A stretch of DNA of 64,000 nucleotides from Roseovarius aestuarii (GTDB lineage: Bacteria > Pseudomonadota > Alphaproteobacteria > Rhodobacterales > Rhodobacteraceae): positions 37,867 to 101,866 of the forward strand of contig NZ_JAIMIB010000019.1 of assembly GCF_019966515.1 (NCBI RefSeq), read 5' to 3'. Below, piece by piece: positions 36,061-45,546 of the stretch (position 1 is its first letter; each line of letters opens with the position of its first letter). Both the position numbers and the translations under genes were made by a program. Below the pieces are notes generated by a model. The model made no database searches and was not told the DNA's origin. It worked only from the letters and a program-made list of their open reading frames with translations.

Positions 36061-37344
36061 CTAAGCGCTGTCCAACATACTGAACGTACGCAAGATACTG
36101 CTCGCTGCTTTCGCGGTTCCCGATTGCGACATCATCTGCGAAGAGATGCGCTTCATCCTGATTTGCATCTCTTCGCAGATGATGAGTTCCCTGATTTTAT
36201 TGCCAAGCTGTTCCGGCGCCCAGCCCGCGCGACCCAGATGCTCTCCGGTCTTCGTTGCCGCTGCGCGTGACGCATTGTCGTGGCCGTCCCAGCAATAGGG
36301 CATTATCAGAGATGGCACGCCATAATACAGCGCTTCGCAAAAGCTGTTATTGCCCCCGTGGTGAATGAACAGATCAGCCTGTTTGACAATGGAAGGCTGC
36401 GGAAACCAACTGCCCAGATACACGTTGTCCGGTACGTTCTGGTAACTTTCCAGAAACCCGCCAACATTGACGAAAAAGCGGGCGCGGATGGTTGCGAAGA
36501 CGTCAATCATGCGGCCGATCAAACCAGTATCAATCGCGCCGAGACTGCCAAAGCTGAGATAGACCAGAGGCCCGTCATTGACGGGGAGCGTCGGCAGTTC
36601 AAACCGGGTTTCTTCACGCACGCATCCTTCGAGAAACACGAACTGACCCTCGGGCAAGGGACGGCGTCGCTCATGCCGGATGGCAGAGGGCGCAAGCAAA
36701 AGATTCAGATGTTTTGAAACCTCCAGAAACTGCCCGTCAGGCAGCGGCGCAAGGCCCCGAGAGTGGCGGAAACGGTTGTATCGCTTGTGCGCAGCGGCGG
36801 TCGCATCCAGATAAGCGGCCTCGAATATCTGCCGCTCGGGATCGTCGGGCCTCATTCCTGACAGATACGGCGGTACGTTCGCATCGGGAATTTCGGTCTC
36901 GGCGCAGGACACGACGCGAATCCAGGGCACACCGGCGTTTGCGATGGCGGGAAACATGATCACATTATCGAGGATTATGGCATCGGGTTTGATGCGTTTG
37001 ATCAGCTTCTCCAGCCCGGCTTCGGCCTGTATCGCCGTGTCGACAATCGCCTCCCATGTGGGCGCGACATAGCTTTGCAGTTGCGCCATCGGGGATTGAT
37101 TGAAGTGGTCGAGATGGGTCGAGATAAAAGCCTGCCAGTTTTCTTCTGCCTGCTGGCTGGATTGGGCAGATGCCGGCAGGTGGTATTCCTTAAACCCGTA
37201 TTCGGCAAAGACACCGGTAAAGCCCGCGTGACATAGGAAAACCGGCACGGCACCCGACCGTTTCAACTGCTGGGCGATGCCCACGCAATTCAAGGCCGCG
37301 CCAAAGCTGGCTTCGGGAAACAGGGCAATCACCGGTGCTGTCAT
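36061..37344 (-). CDS. GT1-like glycosyltransferase (paralogue A)
   Basis: A 427-residue GT-B fold enzyme related to UGT/macrolide glycosyltransferases. The N-terminal acceptor domain starts VIALFPEASFGAALNCVGIA. The nucleotide-sugar domain has LVYLSFGSLG, LGSWFPQPSIVKQ and the donor motif HHGGNNSFCEALYYGVP, then PYCWDGHDN. A close relative lies at 42332 (same FFPEAAFGPALNSVGIAQ opening and HHGGNNSF). It overlaps the start region of the GntR gene by 4 bp, so the two are co-transcribed leftward. A 20-bp perfect inverted repeat lies in its 3' end. The acceptor is probably a small molecule; its identity is unknown. Confidence 0.82.
   Translation of the reverse strand: MTAPVIALFPEASFGAALNCVGIAQQLKRSGAVPVFLCHAGFTGVFAEYGFKEYHLPASAQSSQQAEENWQAFISTHLDHFNQSPMAQLQSYVAPTWEAIVDTAIQAEAGLEKLIKRIKPDAIILDNVIMFPAIANAGVPWIRVVSCAETEIPDANVPPYLSGMRPDDPERQIFEAAYLDATAAAHKRYNRFRHSRGLAPLPDGQFLEVSKHLNLLLAPSAIRHERRRPLPEGQFVFLEGCVREETRFELPTLPVNDGPLVYLSFGSLGAIDTGLIGRMIDVFATIRARFFVNVGGFLESYQNVPDNVYLGSWFPQPSIVKQADLFIHHGGNNSFCEALYYGVPSLIMPYCWDGHDNASRAAATKTGEHLGRAGWAPEQLGNKIRELIICEEMQIRMKRISSQMMSQSGTAKAASSILRTFSMLDSA
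36130..36184. repeat. 20-bp perfect inverted repeat inside a coding region
   Basis: CATCATCTGCGAAGAGATGC (36130-36149) and its exact reverse complement (36165-36184) are separated by 15 nt within the 3' end of glycosyltransferase A. The transcript would form a very stable hairpin while still encoding IICEEMQ and ISSQMM. Confidence 0.9.
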
Positions 37345-38273
37345 CCGATCGTACCTTGTGAAAGCGGGCGGATGCCACGGTTAGCGGCCTGCGGTCTGCG
37401 GATTTGTGACCGCCGCAGGTGCAAGACCATCTGATCCGCCGCCAGCTGGTGCTGCGAACGCTCAAGACTGTCGAAAATATCCAGATGCTCTTCCAGGGCC
37501 TGGCGCAGCCTGAAATCAGGGATGGATTGATCTTCTTGCGTGGTTGAACGCAAGCGGTGATGGGCCAGCAATGCACCACGAATGAACCGGTTGCCTGACC
37601 CTTCGGCGATCAGGCTGTGAAAGGCACAATCAAGCCGCAGAAAAGCAGTGTTGCTTATCTCGTCCTCGTGCCGCGCCAGCATTTCCTCCATCTGCTGTCG
37701 CATCATCCCGGCCTTTTGGCTGTCCATGGCAAATCCGGGGGCCGAGATCGCCTGAGGTTCAAGGATCAGGCGAAAGGAAAGGCTGTCTCGCAATGCGTTG
37801 GGAGTGTCCAAAATCGGCTGAAATGCCCAGGCTCGACCAGGGAGTTGAGCAACAATACCATCAGCGCTTAGTATTTTTAGCGCATTTAGTACAGATGATC
37901 GTGGCTCCTCGTATCGCCTGACCAATGCGCTGACCGATTGCACGTCGGCAATTCGTCGCTCCGCACGATCCTTCAAGATTCTGTTGGCGAGGCTGTCTTC
38001 GACGTCCTCTAGTTGAGCCATGCCTCCTGACACCGCAACTTCTGGATGGATCTTAAGAAAGTAACCCTCCTCTTCCCGGCGTATAACAATATTATTTATT
38101 TCCAATATCTTAAGTGCTGATCGTATTGGTGTACGCGACACACCACAGGCATTCGAAAGGATCATTTCGGGTAGATGATCACCCTCACCCAGGCCGTTTT
38201 CCAAGGCATAATCGACTATCTGCCGCGCCAGCTTCAGATGATTTTGGCGCGTATTGCTGCGGGTTTTTAGCAT
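37341..38273 (-). CDS. GntR family regulator, FCD type
   Basis: A 310-residue regulator. A winged helix-turn-helix near residues 10-75 (LPEMILSNACGVSRTPIRSALKILE) is followed by a helical FCD effector domain (about 165-290) with FHSLIAEGSGNRFI, the metal/ligand pattern of the class. A second HTH-like stretch (VSALVRRYEEPRSSVLNALKIL) lies at about 110-135, so the DNA-binding part may be duplicated. It is divergent from the polyamine-type ABC operon and coupled to glycosyltransferase A. It likely represses the surrounding catabolic genes until the imported compound binds. Confidence 0.85.
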   Translation of the reverse strand: MLKTRSNTRQNHLKLARQIVDYALENGLGEGDHLPEMILSNACGVSRTPIRSALKILEINNIVIRREEEGYFLKIHPEVAVSGGMAQLEDVEDSLANRILKDRAERRIADVQSVSALVRRYEEPRSSVLNALKILSADGIVAQLPGRAWAFQPILDTPNALRDSLSFRLILEPQAISAPGFAMDSQKAGMMRQQMEEMLARHEDEISNTAFLRLDCAFHSLIAEGSGNRFIRGALLAHHRLRSTTQEDQSIPDFRLRQALEEHLDIFDSLERSQHQLAADQMVLHLRRSQIRRPQAANRGIRPLSQGTIG

Positions 38274-38470
38274 TCATCTGCCTGACATCGATAAGCTGTT
38301 CGAACCAAATGCCACCTGAAGATTCGAGCCTAGAAAAAGACAGCAAAAACACTTTGACGTATTTTTACTGTTATTAATACTGAAGGTATCGCGATCACGA
38401 AGAATCGCAAGTTTAATTGTGTCGACGATCTAACGCTTGGCATTTCAACAGACGACCCGGGAGGAAATTC

Positions 38471-39511
38471 ATGTCACGACTTCGCACCACCACCTATCTG
38501 GCCGCCGCATTGGCCGCCGTCGGATTGCCGGCTCTGGCCGACCCGCTGACCGTATCGAACTGGGATGGCTACATGGCGGCAGATGCAATCGACAGTTTCA
38601 ATTCTGAAACCGGCAACGAAGCCGAGCTGGTTCTGCACGCGACCAACGAAGAGATCATGGGCAAGCTGATTGCCTCAAAAGGCGTCGGCTATGACGTGGT
38701 CTTTGTCTCCTCCCCTTTCGCGGAGGTGCTAAACAATCTTGGCCTGGCGGAAACACTGGATCATTCGAAAATTCCCAACATCCAGAACCTTTATGCCGAA
38801 GCCAATGCGCTGGAACATGATCCCGGAAACTCGTTTTCGGTGCCCTACGCCTGGGGGACAACCGGGCTCTGCTATCGCTCGGACCTCGTCGATGCGCCGT
38901 CCTCCTGGAACGACCTTCTGAAGCCAGCAGAAGATGTGGCCGGCAAGACCACCATGCTGGCCACTGACCGCTGGCTTCTGGCAGCGGGGCAACTGGCGCT
39001 TGGTTACTCCGTCAATGAAACCGACGCTGACAAGATGGCCAAAGTCCGCGACCTCTTGATTGATGCCAAGGGAACGTTGCTGGCCTATGACGACACCACC
39101 TTCTACGCCAAGCTTGTCTCGGGCGAGGCGGAACTGGTTCAGGCCTGGGACGGGTGGTGCAACTACGGGATCGGCGAAAACGCCGACATCAAATACATGA
39201 TCCCGGAGGAGGGATCCGATCTCTGGGTCGACACGATGGTGATCCTGAAAGCATCCGAGAACAAGGACGCGGCCTATTCCTTCGTGAACTATATTCTGGA
39301 TGCGGACAACCATCGCTGGGCGGCTGAAAACATCCTTTACAAAGTTCCGAATGAGGCTGCGATGGCGGGTGTTGACGCGTCCCTGATCGAAACCTTCCCC
39401 AACATGGGCATGAAACCCGCTGACATGTTGGGTTTTGAACAGTTGCGCGATGTGGGTGAGGCACAGCGCGACTATTCCCGTGTCGTGTCGGAAATCAAGG
39501 CGGCAAACTGA
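38471..39511 (+). CDS. Polyamine-type ABC substrate-binding protein (PotD-like)
   Basis: A 346-residue periplasmic binding protein with signal peptide (about 1-23, ending ALADPL). It opens with LTVSNWDGYMAADAIDSFN, the PotD/PotF pattern. It continues with YDVVFVSSPFAEVL, FSVPYAWGTTGLCYR and LVQAWDGWCNY, which hold the Asp/Trp pocket for the amine. The start at 38471 follows GGGAGGAAATTC. An in-frame upstream ATG-less extension is rejected. It heads an operon of two permeases and an ATPase; the substrate is a polyamine or similar cationic compound. Confidence 0.88.
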   Translation: MSRLRTTTYLAAALAAVGLPALADPLTVSNWDGYMAADAIDSFNSETGNEAELVLHATNEEIMGKLIASKGVGYDVVFVSSPFAEVLNNLGLAETLDHSKIPNIQNLYAEANALEHDPGNSFSVPYAWGTTGLCYRSDLVDAPSSWNDLLKPAEDVAGKTTMLATDRWLLAAGQLALGYSVNETDADKMAKVRDLLIDAKGTLLAYDDTTFYAKLVSGEAELVQAWDGWCNYGIGENADIKYMIPEEGSDLWVDTMVILKASENKDAAYSFVNYILDADNHRWAAENILYKVPNEAAMAGVDASLIETFPNMGMKPADMLGFEQLRDVGEAQRDYSRVVSEIKAAN

Positions 39512-39521
39512 TTGCGCCTGG

Positions 39522-39543
39522 CCCCGGCGACTTGTCGCCGGGG
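39522..39543 (+). terminator. Intercistronic hairpin after the binding-protein gene
   Basis: CCCCGGCGA and TCGCCGGGG form a 9-bp stem with a CTTG loop, 10 bp after the stop, followed by TTTCC. It probably causes partial termination or message protection so the binding protein is made in excess of the permease. Confidence 0.65.
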
Positions 39544-39600
39544 TTTCCATCCCTGCCTTAAACTTCTGAAATTCGCCGCCTTGCGGTGCGGGCCTGACGT

Positions 39601-40461
39601 ATGACAACCGATCGCAGACCACTGTTCCTGATGACCCCGGCGCTGCTCTGGCTCTTTGGGCTGATGGTAGTGCCATGCCTGCTGATTCTGGCCCTGGCGT
39701 TCTTCAGGCGCGGTATCTACGGCGGCATCGAATACACGTTAACGCTTGAAAACATCGCGTTGGTGTTTGACCCTCTCTACTTTCAGATATTTCTGAAATC
39801 AGCGGGGATCGCCGGGTTGGCCGCGGGCATCGCCTGTGTTTTGGGATATGCCGCTGCCTATGCCATCGCAGCCATGCCACGGCGCCACCAACCCATGCTG
39901 CTGTTCTTTGCCGTGCTGCCGTTCTGGTCAAATTATCTGGTGCGGACCTATGCGTGGATCGTTCTGTTGAACCGCGAAGGTTTGATCGTGAACCTGGCGC
40001 GCTGGATCGGGTATGAGGGCGAATTGCCCAGCATGCTCTACACCGAGTCGGCTGTCGTGATCGGCCTGATCTACAACTACCTGCCCTTCGTGATCCTGAG
40101 CTGCTACGCGCCGCTGTCGCGCCTTAACCCGGACGTGGCCGAAGCATCGCGCGATCTAGGCGCATCGGGCTGGACGACATTCCGGCGAGTGACGCTCCCG
40201 ATGACCGTGCCTGGCATTGCCACAGGCTTCGTGTTCGTCTTCGTGCTGTCGATCGGGAATTTCGTGACGCCCGCCCTGCTGGGGGGCGGGCAGTTCCAGA
40301 TGATCGGCAACCTTGTCTACGCGCAGTTCCTCACGGCCAATGACTGGCCCTTTGGCGCGGCTCTGTCGATGGTGTTGATCCTGGTTATGCTGGGGCTTTT
40401 GATTATGCAGGCCACCGTGGCCGAACGGGCATCAGGCGGAAGGACGCGCGCGGATGGCTGA
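39601..40461 (+). CDS. ABC permease, PotB-like
   Basis: A 286-residue permease with six predicted helices. The EAA loop that contacts the ATPase reads EASRDLGASGWTTFRRVTLPMTVPGI. The key part is EASRDLGASG. The N-terminal helix lies in LLWLFGLMVVPCLLILALAFF. It overlaps the next permease by 8 bp. Pairs with the PotC-like protein to form the membrane channel. Confidence 0.88.
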   Translation: MTTDRRPLFLMTPALLWLFGLMVVPCLLILALAFFRRGIYGGIEYTLTLENIALVFDPLYFQIFLKSAGIAGLAAGIACVLGYAAAYAIAAMPRRHQPMLLFFAVLPFWSNYLVRTYAWIVLLNREGLIVNLARWIGYEGELPSMLYTESAVVIGLIYNYLPFVILSCYAPLSRLNPDVAEASRDLGASGWTTFRRVTLPMTVPGIATGFVFVFVLSIGNFVTPALLGGGQFQMIGNLVYAQFLTANDWPFGAALSMVLILVMLGLLIMQATVAERASGGRTRADG

Positions 40462-41245
40462 TCGCAACACATTCCGCCTGATGCTGTTGATCCTCGGCAT
40501 CATCTTTGCGTTTCTCTACATTCCGATTTCCGTGCTTGTCGGACTGTCGTTCAACGGAGGCGGTCTGCCCACCGCATGGACGGGCTTTTCAGTGAAATGG
40601 TACGGCGCGCTGCTAGAGAATGAGGACATTCTGCAGGCCGCAGGCAACACCCTGGTGGTCGCGCTCTTTTCAACGCTGTTATCAACCCTGCTGGGCAGCC
40701 TCTTGGCGGTCGGTGTAGAAATCCGGCGGCGCAATGGAAAATGGCTTGAAACCATCATCTTCGCGCCGATGATCATCCCTGACATCGTGCTGGCCATTGC
40801 GCTGCTCAGCTTCTTTTCCCTGTTGGGCGTGGCCATGGGGCTGCATACGATTATCGTCAGCCATGTCGTTTTTAATCTGGCCTTTGTCTGCGCCGTGGTC
40901 CGCGCGCGCCTCAAAAGCTTTGATTGGTCAATTGTCGAAGCCTCTGCCGATCTGGGGGCGTCCACCTTCACCACGATGCGGCGGATCGTATTACCCGTGC
41001 TGATGCCTGCCATTCTTGCGGGTGCTCTATTGGCGTTCACGCTGTCGGTTGATGAATTCATCATCGCGTTCTTTACGGCAGGGGCAGGGCGGTCGTCGAT
41101 CACATTGCCGATGCAAATTTTTGCAATGATCCGGTTCGGGGTCACGCCGGAGATTAACGCGCTGGCTACATTAGTGATGGCGGTGTCGGTGATCGCGCTG
41201 GCTCTGTCGCAACGTCTGAACCGCGGGGGATTGCCAGGACAATGA
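40454..41245 (+). CDS. ABC permease, PotC-like
   Basis: A 263-residue second permease with six helices. Its EAA loop is [20 protein letters not shown], and the [11 protein letters not shown] segment is typical of PotC/PotI. It overlaps both neighbours (8 bp upstream, 4 bp downstream), showing tight coupling within the operon. Confidence 0.88.
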   Translation: MADRNTFRLMLLILGIIFAFLYIPISVLVGLSFNGGGLPTAWTGFSVKWYGALLENEDILQAAGNTLVVALFSTLLSTLLGSLLAVGVEIRRRNGKWLETIIFAPMIIPDIVLAIALLSFFSLLGVAMGLHTIIVSHVVFNLAFVCAVVRARLKSFDWSIVEASADLGASTFTTMRRIVLPVLMPAILAGALLAFTLSVDEFIIAFFTAGAGRSSITLPMQIFAMIRFGVTPEINALATLVMAVSVIALALSQRLNRGGLPGQ

Positions 41246-42303
41246 CCTCTCCCCTTCTGACCCTTGCGAACGTCAAGAAATCCTTCGGCAGCGTGACCGC
41301 CGTTTCCGGGGTCTCGCTCGATATCTATGAGAACGAGTTTTTTGCGCTTCTGGGCGCCTCCGGCAGCGGCAAGACGACCCTGCTTCGCATGATGGCGGGG
41401 TTTGAACAACTCTCGGGCGGCGATGTCCTGCTGGACAATGCATCAATCGCCGGCATCCCGCCCAACAAACGCCCCGTGAACCTGATGTTTCAGTCCTATG
41501 CGCTCTTCCCGCACATGACCGTGGCGCAAAATATTTCCTACGGGCTTGAGATGGACAGGCTGCCGAAGGCCCAGATCACGGCTCGCGTTGATGAGATACT
41601 GGACGTGATCCAACTGACCCATCTGGCCAAGCGCAAACCCGATCAGCTCTCGGGTGGTCAGAAGCAACGGGTCGCCCTGGCCCGCGCCTTGATCAAACGG
41701 CCCAAGGTGCTGCTTCTGGATGAACCGCTTGGCGCGCTCGACAAGAAACTGCGCAGCGAGATGCAGTTGGAGCTCAAACGCCTGCAGCACGAGTTCGGCA
41801 TCACCTTCATTGTCGTCACCCATGACCAGGAAGAGGCCTTGGTGATGGCGGACCGCGTGGCCATTATGAAAGACGGCGCGCTTTTGCAGGTTGGCACGCC
41901 GCACGACATCTATGAACGCCCGCAGACACGCTATGCCGCTGACTTCATCGGGGTCATGAATTTCCTGCCTGTCACCGATAATGGCAAGGGGTTCGTGACC
42001 ACCGATGGCACCCGGATCGCCGTATCCGCCGCTGCCGATGGCTCCCGCATCGGGGCGGGTGTTGCGGCGGTCCGGCCAGAACGGCTGAAGGTCGGCGGAC
42101 AGTCTGACAACTGCCTGAGCGGCGAGATTTCCGAGATCGCCTATCACGGCCTCGACCAGTTGCTGCACATCAAAACCAACGCGACAGACACGCCGCTGAT
42201 TTCCCGCATGACCGCCGACGTCGCAGACGACCTGCGCCCCACAGTCGGCCAGACCGTAACCATAAGCTGGTCCGCGAAGGACACGCTGATTTTTCCGGCC
42301 TGA
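41242..42303 (+). CDS. ABC transporter ATPase, PotA-like
   Basis: A 353-residue ATPase. Walker [13 protein letters not shown] (about residues 34-45), Q loop [15 protein letters not shown], signature [15 protein letters not shown], Walker [13 protein letters not shown] and switch His in [10 protein letters not shown] are all intact. A C-terminal TOBE domain (about 270-350) is the usual site of polyamine-importer regulation. It energises the upstream permeases. The glycosyltransferase gene follows 28 bp later with ribosome site GAGGAGAC. Confidence 0.92.
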   Translation: MTSPLLTLANVKKSFGSVTAVSGVSLDIYENEFFALLGASGSGKTTLLRMMAGFEQLSGGDVLLDNASIAGIPPNKRPVNLMFQSYALFPHMTVAQNISYGLEMDRLPKAQITARVDEILDVIQLTHLAKRKPDQLSGGQKQRVALARALIKRPKVLLLDEPLGALDKKLRSEMQLELKRLQHEFGITFIVVTHDQEEALVMADRVAIMKDGALLQVGTPHDIYERPQTRYAADFIGVMNFLPVTDNGKGFVTTDGTRIAVSAAADGSRIGAGVAAVRPERLKVGGQSDNCLSGEISEIAYHGLDQLLHIKTNATDTPLISRMTADVADDLRPTVGQTVTISWSAKDTLIFPA

Positions 42304-42331
42304 CCGCCGGGCATTCCGCAGAGGAGACACT

Positions 42332-43609
42332 ATGGAACAGAAAACTTTCGCCTTCTTCCCCGAGGCCGCGTTTGGCCCGGCGCTCAATTCCGTCGGCATC
42401 GCGCAGGCCGTCACAAAGATGGGCCACAAGGCTGTGTTCCTGTCTGATCCGGGCTTTGTAGAAATCTATGAGGGGTACGGGTTCGAAGCCCATCCCGTTG
42501 CCCTGTCCGAGCCGATGCCGTCGGAACAGATGGCCAAGTTCTGGGAGGATTTCATCAACGGTCACATCCCCAATTTCCGTAAGGCGCCGATCGACCAGAT
42601 CGACAATTACGTCAAGGAATGCTGGGAGGCGATCGTCGACAGCGCCAAATGGGCGGAAAAGGATTTGCCCGGCGTTCTGGACAAGATCAAACCGGATGTG
42701 ATCGCCGTGGATAACGTGATCCTGTTTCCGGCGATCAAGCAATACGGCGTGCCCTGGGTGCGGATTATCTCGTGTTCGGAAAACGAAATCGAAGACCCTG
42801 CGATCCCGCCGCATCTGTCGGGCATGTCCGAGAATGACAAAGAAGGTCACGCCGTTTTCCGCGCGCGGTTCGAAGAGGTGATCGCGCCGATCCATGCCGA
42901 CTTCAACAGCTTCCTGGCCGAGTGCGGCGAAGCACCCTACAAAATCGGTGAGTTCTTCGAGCCCTCACCGCATATGAACATGATGCTCTACCCCGAACCG
43001 CTAACGTATAACCGCAAAAAGCCGCTTGATCCGGCGCGGTTCCAGTATCTTGAGGGCTGCGTGCGGCAGGACGATCCCTATGAGGTGCCGGCATTTGCCG
43101 CCAACAATGACGGGCCACTGCTTTATATCTCTTTCGGGTCACTGGGTGCTGGCGATACGGACCTGCTGAAGCGCCTGATCGCATTGGTAGGTAAATCGCG
43201 TTATCGCGCACTGGTCAATGTCGGCGATTACGAGGCCGACTATGCCGACATACCGCCCAATGTCGTGATCCAAAGCTGGTATCCGCAGCCATCAGTCATT
43301 CCGCAGGTCGATGTGGTGATTCATCATGGCGGCAACAACTCCTTCACCGAATGCCTCTATTTTGGCAAACCCGCGATCATTATGCCCTATGTCTGGGACG
43401 GGCACGACAACGCCATGCGGGTGCAGGAAACCGGATACGGCTTTCGTTCGGATCGGTATGACTGGAGTGATGAAGATATCATCGCCAAGATCGAAGCCTG
43501 CCTGACGGACACGAAGATGCAGGGCAAGCTGGCGGATATTTCCAAGCACATGCAGGGTTGCGAAGGCCCAACCAAGGCGGCCAAGCTGCTGGTGAGTCTG
43601 TTGAAATGA
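42332..43609 (+). CDS. GT1-like glycosyltransferase (paralogue B)
   Basis: A 425-residue GT-B enzyme closely related to the one at 36061. It has FAFFPEAAFGPALNSVGIAQ at the start and YISFGSLGAGDTD. Its donor motif VVIHHGGNNSFTECLYFGKP is followed by PYVWDGHDNAMR. It is embedded in the importer operon and overlaps the cupin gene by 4 bp, so it most probably acts on the imported compound or a product of it. HHGGNNSF replaces the more common HxGxGT donor motif, so the donor sugar is uncertain. Confidence 0.83.
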   Translation: MEQKTFAFFPEAAFGPALNSVGIAQAVTKMGHKAVFLSDPGFVEIYEGYGFEAHPVALSEPMPSEQMAKFWEDFINGHIPNFRKAPIDQIDNYVKECWEAIVDSAKWAEKDLPGVLDKIKPDVIAVDNVILFPAIKQYGVPWVRIISCSENEIEDPAIPPHLSGMSENDKEGHAVFRARFEEVIAPIHADFNSFLAECGEAPYKIGEFFEPSPHMNMMLYPEPLTYNRKKPLDPARFQYLEGCVRQDDPYEVPAFAANNDGPLLYISFGSLGAGDTDLLKRLIALVGKSRYRALVNVGDYEADYADIPPNVVIQSWYPQPSVIPQVDVVIHHGGNNSFTECLYFGKPAIIMPYVWDGHDNAMRVQETGYGFRSDRYDWSDEDIIAKIEACLTDTKMQGKLADISKHMQGCEGPTKAAKLLVSLLK

Positions 43610-43965
43610 ACAGCCTCGCCGCCTCAGCGCCGCACATCCACGAACCCTGTCAGTATGATGACCTCGTTGATTGGGGGCCGATCCCGACCATGCTCGAAGG
43701 GCAGTCGCATACCAGCGGCAAACTGCTTCACAAGGGACCGGACGGGCAATCTGAATGCGGTTTATGGATTTGCACCCCCGGTAAATGGGAATGCCATGTC
43801 ACCAGGGATGAGTTCTGTCATTTCCTCGAAGGGCGCTGCACCTATGTCCACGAAAGTGGCGACGTGATCGAGGTCACGCCAGATACCGCTGCATTCTTTC
43901 CCCAGGGCTGGAAAGGCGTTTGCACCGTCCACGAAACCGTCAAGAAGGTTTACATGATCCGCTGA
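43606..43965 (+). CDS. Cupin domain protein
   Basis: A 119-residue single cupin barrel of the EutQ/ureidoglycine-hydrolase-like type (DUF861 style). It has the strands GLWICTPGKWECHVTRDEFCHFLEG (key part: TRDEFCHFLEGRCTY), then GDVIEVTPDTAAFFPQGWKG and a C-terminal VKKVYMI. The start overlaps the glycosyltransferase stop as ATGA. The metal-binding histidines are incomplete, so it may bind a ligand rather than catalyse. Its role in the pathway is unknown. Confidence 0.78.
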   Translation: MNSLAASAPHIHEPCQYDDLVDWGPIPTMLEGQSHTSGKLLHKGPDGQSECGLWICTPGKWECHVTRDEFCHFLEGRCTYVHESGDVIEVTPDTAAFFPQGWKGVCTVHETVKKVYMIR

Positions 43966-43992
43966 CCGGATCGTTACGCCCAAGGAGGCCTC

Positions 43993-45498
43993 ATGCCCGA
44001 CACGCCGACCGCCCGCTATTTCCTCTGCCCCGGCTATCACGCCAGCGCCGGACAGGTGCATGACGTGATCGATCCAGCCACGCTGGAAACCGTTGGCGAG
44101 CGTACGGAAGTGACCACCGAGGAGCTATCCTCGGTTCTGATCCGGGTAAACGAGGCACAGGCGTTGTGGAAGCAGGTGGACGCAAAATCGCGTGCCAAGG
44201 CGCTGCATGATCTTGCTCATCGGATTGAGACCACCGATCTGACCGATTGCGCCATCCTGATGAGCCGCGAGATGGGCAAACCTTATCCCGAAGCCATCGG
44301 AGAGTTGCAGAATTGTGCCCCGATCTTTCGCTACTACGCCGAGATGGCCCGTGACGAGGCCGGCAAGATCGCGGGGACAACACAGGCCGGGTCGTTTCAG
44401 TTTGCGAAATATGAACCGTTGGGGGTGTCGGCACATATCATGCCATTCAACTTTCCGGTCTTGTTGATGTGCTGGACGGTCGCGGCGTCGCTTGCCGCGG
44501 GCAATGGTTGTGTGGTCAAACCAGCGGAAATCACCACGCTGTCGACGCTGGAGTTCATGAAGGTCTTTGCAGGCCTTCCGGACAATCTGATGGCGTGTCT
44601 GCCCGGCGGGGCTAAGGTGGGAAAAGCCTTGGTCGACAGCAATCTTACCCATGCCGTCGCTTTCACCGGATCGGTTACGGTCGGGCAAGCCGTGGCCGCA
44701 GCCGCCGGGGCCAGGATGAAACCCGCGATCATCGAAGCGGGCGGCTCGGACCCGATGATCATCAGCGCCCATGCCGATATCGACGTGGCCAGCGCAGGCG
44801 CGGTCACCGGCGCGTTTCACATGTCGGGGCAGGTCTGCACCTCGACCGAGCGGCTTTATGTGGTGGACAGCGTTCATGACCGGTTTGTAGAGGCTTTTGC
44901 GGCAGAAACGGCGCGCCTGCGGATCGGTAACGGTCTTGGCAAATCCGAAATCGGCCCGCTCAGCAGTAAATTCGCGCGCGACAAAGTGGAACGGCTGGTG
45001 ACGGACGCGGTATCTAAAGGCGCCGACCTGATCTGCGGCGGGCGTATTCCCCCAGCACTTGACAACGGCTGGTTCTATGAACCCACGATCCTGACCAACT
45101 GCAGCGCCGATATGGATATCCTGAACGAAGAGTGCTTTGGCCCGGTGGCCGCCATTCTCCGCGTGCCGGATTTTGAGGCCGCAATCGACGGTGCGAATGC
45201 CTCGGATTTCGGTTTGGGCGCCTGCGTATTCACAAGGTCTCTGGAGGAGGCGCACGAGGCACATGAACGCCTTCAATCCGGCATGGTCTGGATCAACAAT
45301 CCAATGATCGACAATGATGCGTTGCCTTTTGGCGGCTGGAAGGCGTCGGGTATGGGGCGGGAGCTGGGCCGTCAGGGCCTTGACGCATTCCGGCGCACCA
45401 AGATGGTAATCATGGATCATAAACCGGTCCGTCAGGAGTGGTGGTACCCGTACCCTGACAACTGGTTTCTGGACGCGGGCGGGCGGAAACTTGTGTAA
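43993..45498 (+). CDS. NAD(P)-dependent aldehyde dehydrogenase
   Basis: A 501-residue aldehyde dehydrogenase of normal length. NAD-binding segments are MPFNFPVLLMCW, VVKPAEITTLS and AFTGSVTVGQAVA. The catalytic Glu is in IIEAGGSDP and the catalytic Cys in MSGQVCTSTERLY. FGPVAAILRVPD follows. It sits between the cupin and a PuuB-like oxidase, so it probably oxidises the amino-aldehyde that oxidase releases, as PuuC does in putrescine breakdown. Ribosome site AAGGAGG precedes the ATG. Confidence 0.9.
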   Translation: MPDTPTARYFLCPGYHASAGQVHDVIDPATLETVGERTEVTTEELSSVLIRVNEAQALWKQVDAKSRAKALHDLAHRIETTDLTDCAILMSREMGKPYPEAIGELQNCAPIFRYYAEMARDEAGKIAGTTQAGSFQFAKYEPLGVSAHIMPFNFPVLLMCWTVAASLAAGNGCVVKPAEITTLSTLEFMKVFAGLPDNLMACLPGGAKVGKALVDSNLTHAVAFTGSVTVGQAVAAAAGARMKPAIIEAGGSDPMIISAHADIDVASAGAVTGAFHMSGQVCTSTERLYVVDSVHDRFVEAFAAETARLRIGNGLGKSEIGPLSSKFARDKVERLVTDAVSKGADLICGGRIPPALDNGWFYEPTILTNCSADMDILNEECFGPVAAILRVPDFEAAIDGANASDFGLGACVFTRSLEEAHEAHERLQSGMVWINNPMIDNDALPFGGWKASGMGRELGRQGLDAFRRTKMVIMDHKPVRQEWWYPYPDNWFLDAGGRKLV

Positions 45499-45546
45499 GG
45501 CCTTGATCCTTCGAGGCAACCTGCAAGGACGCGAAGGCAGGTGTAG

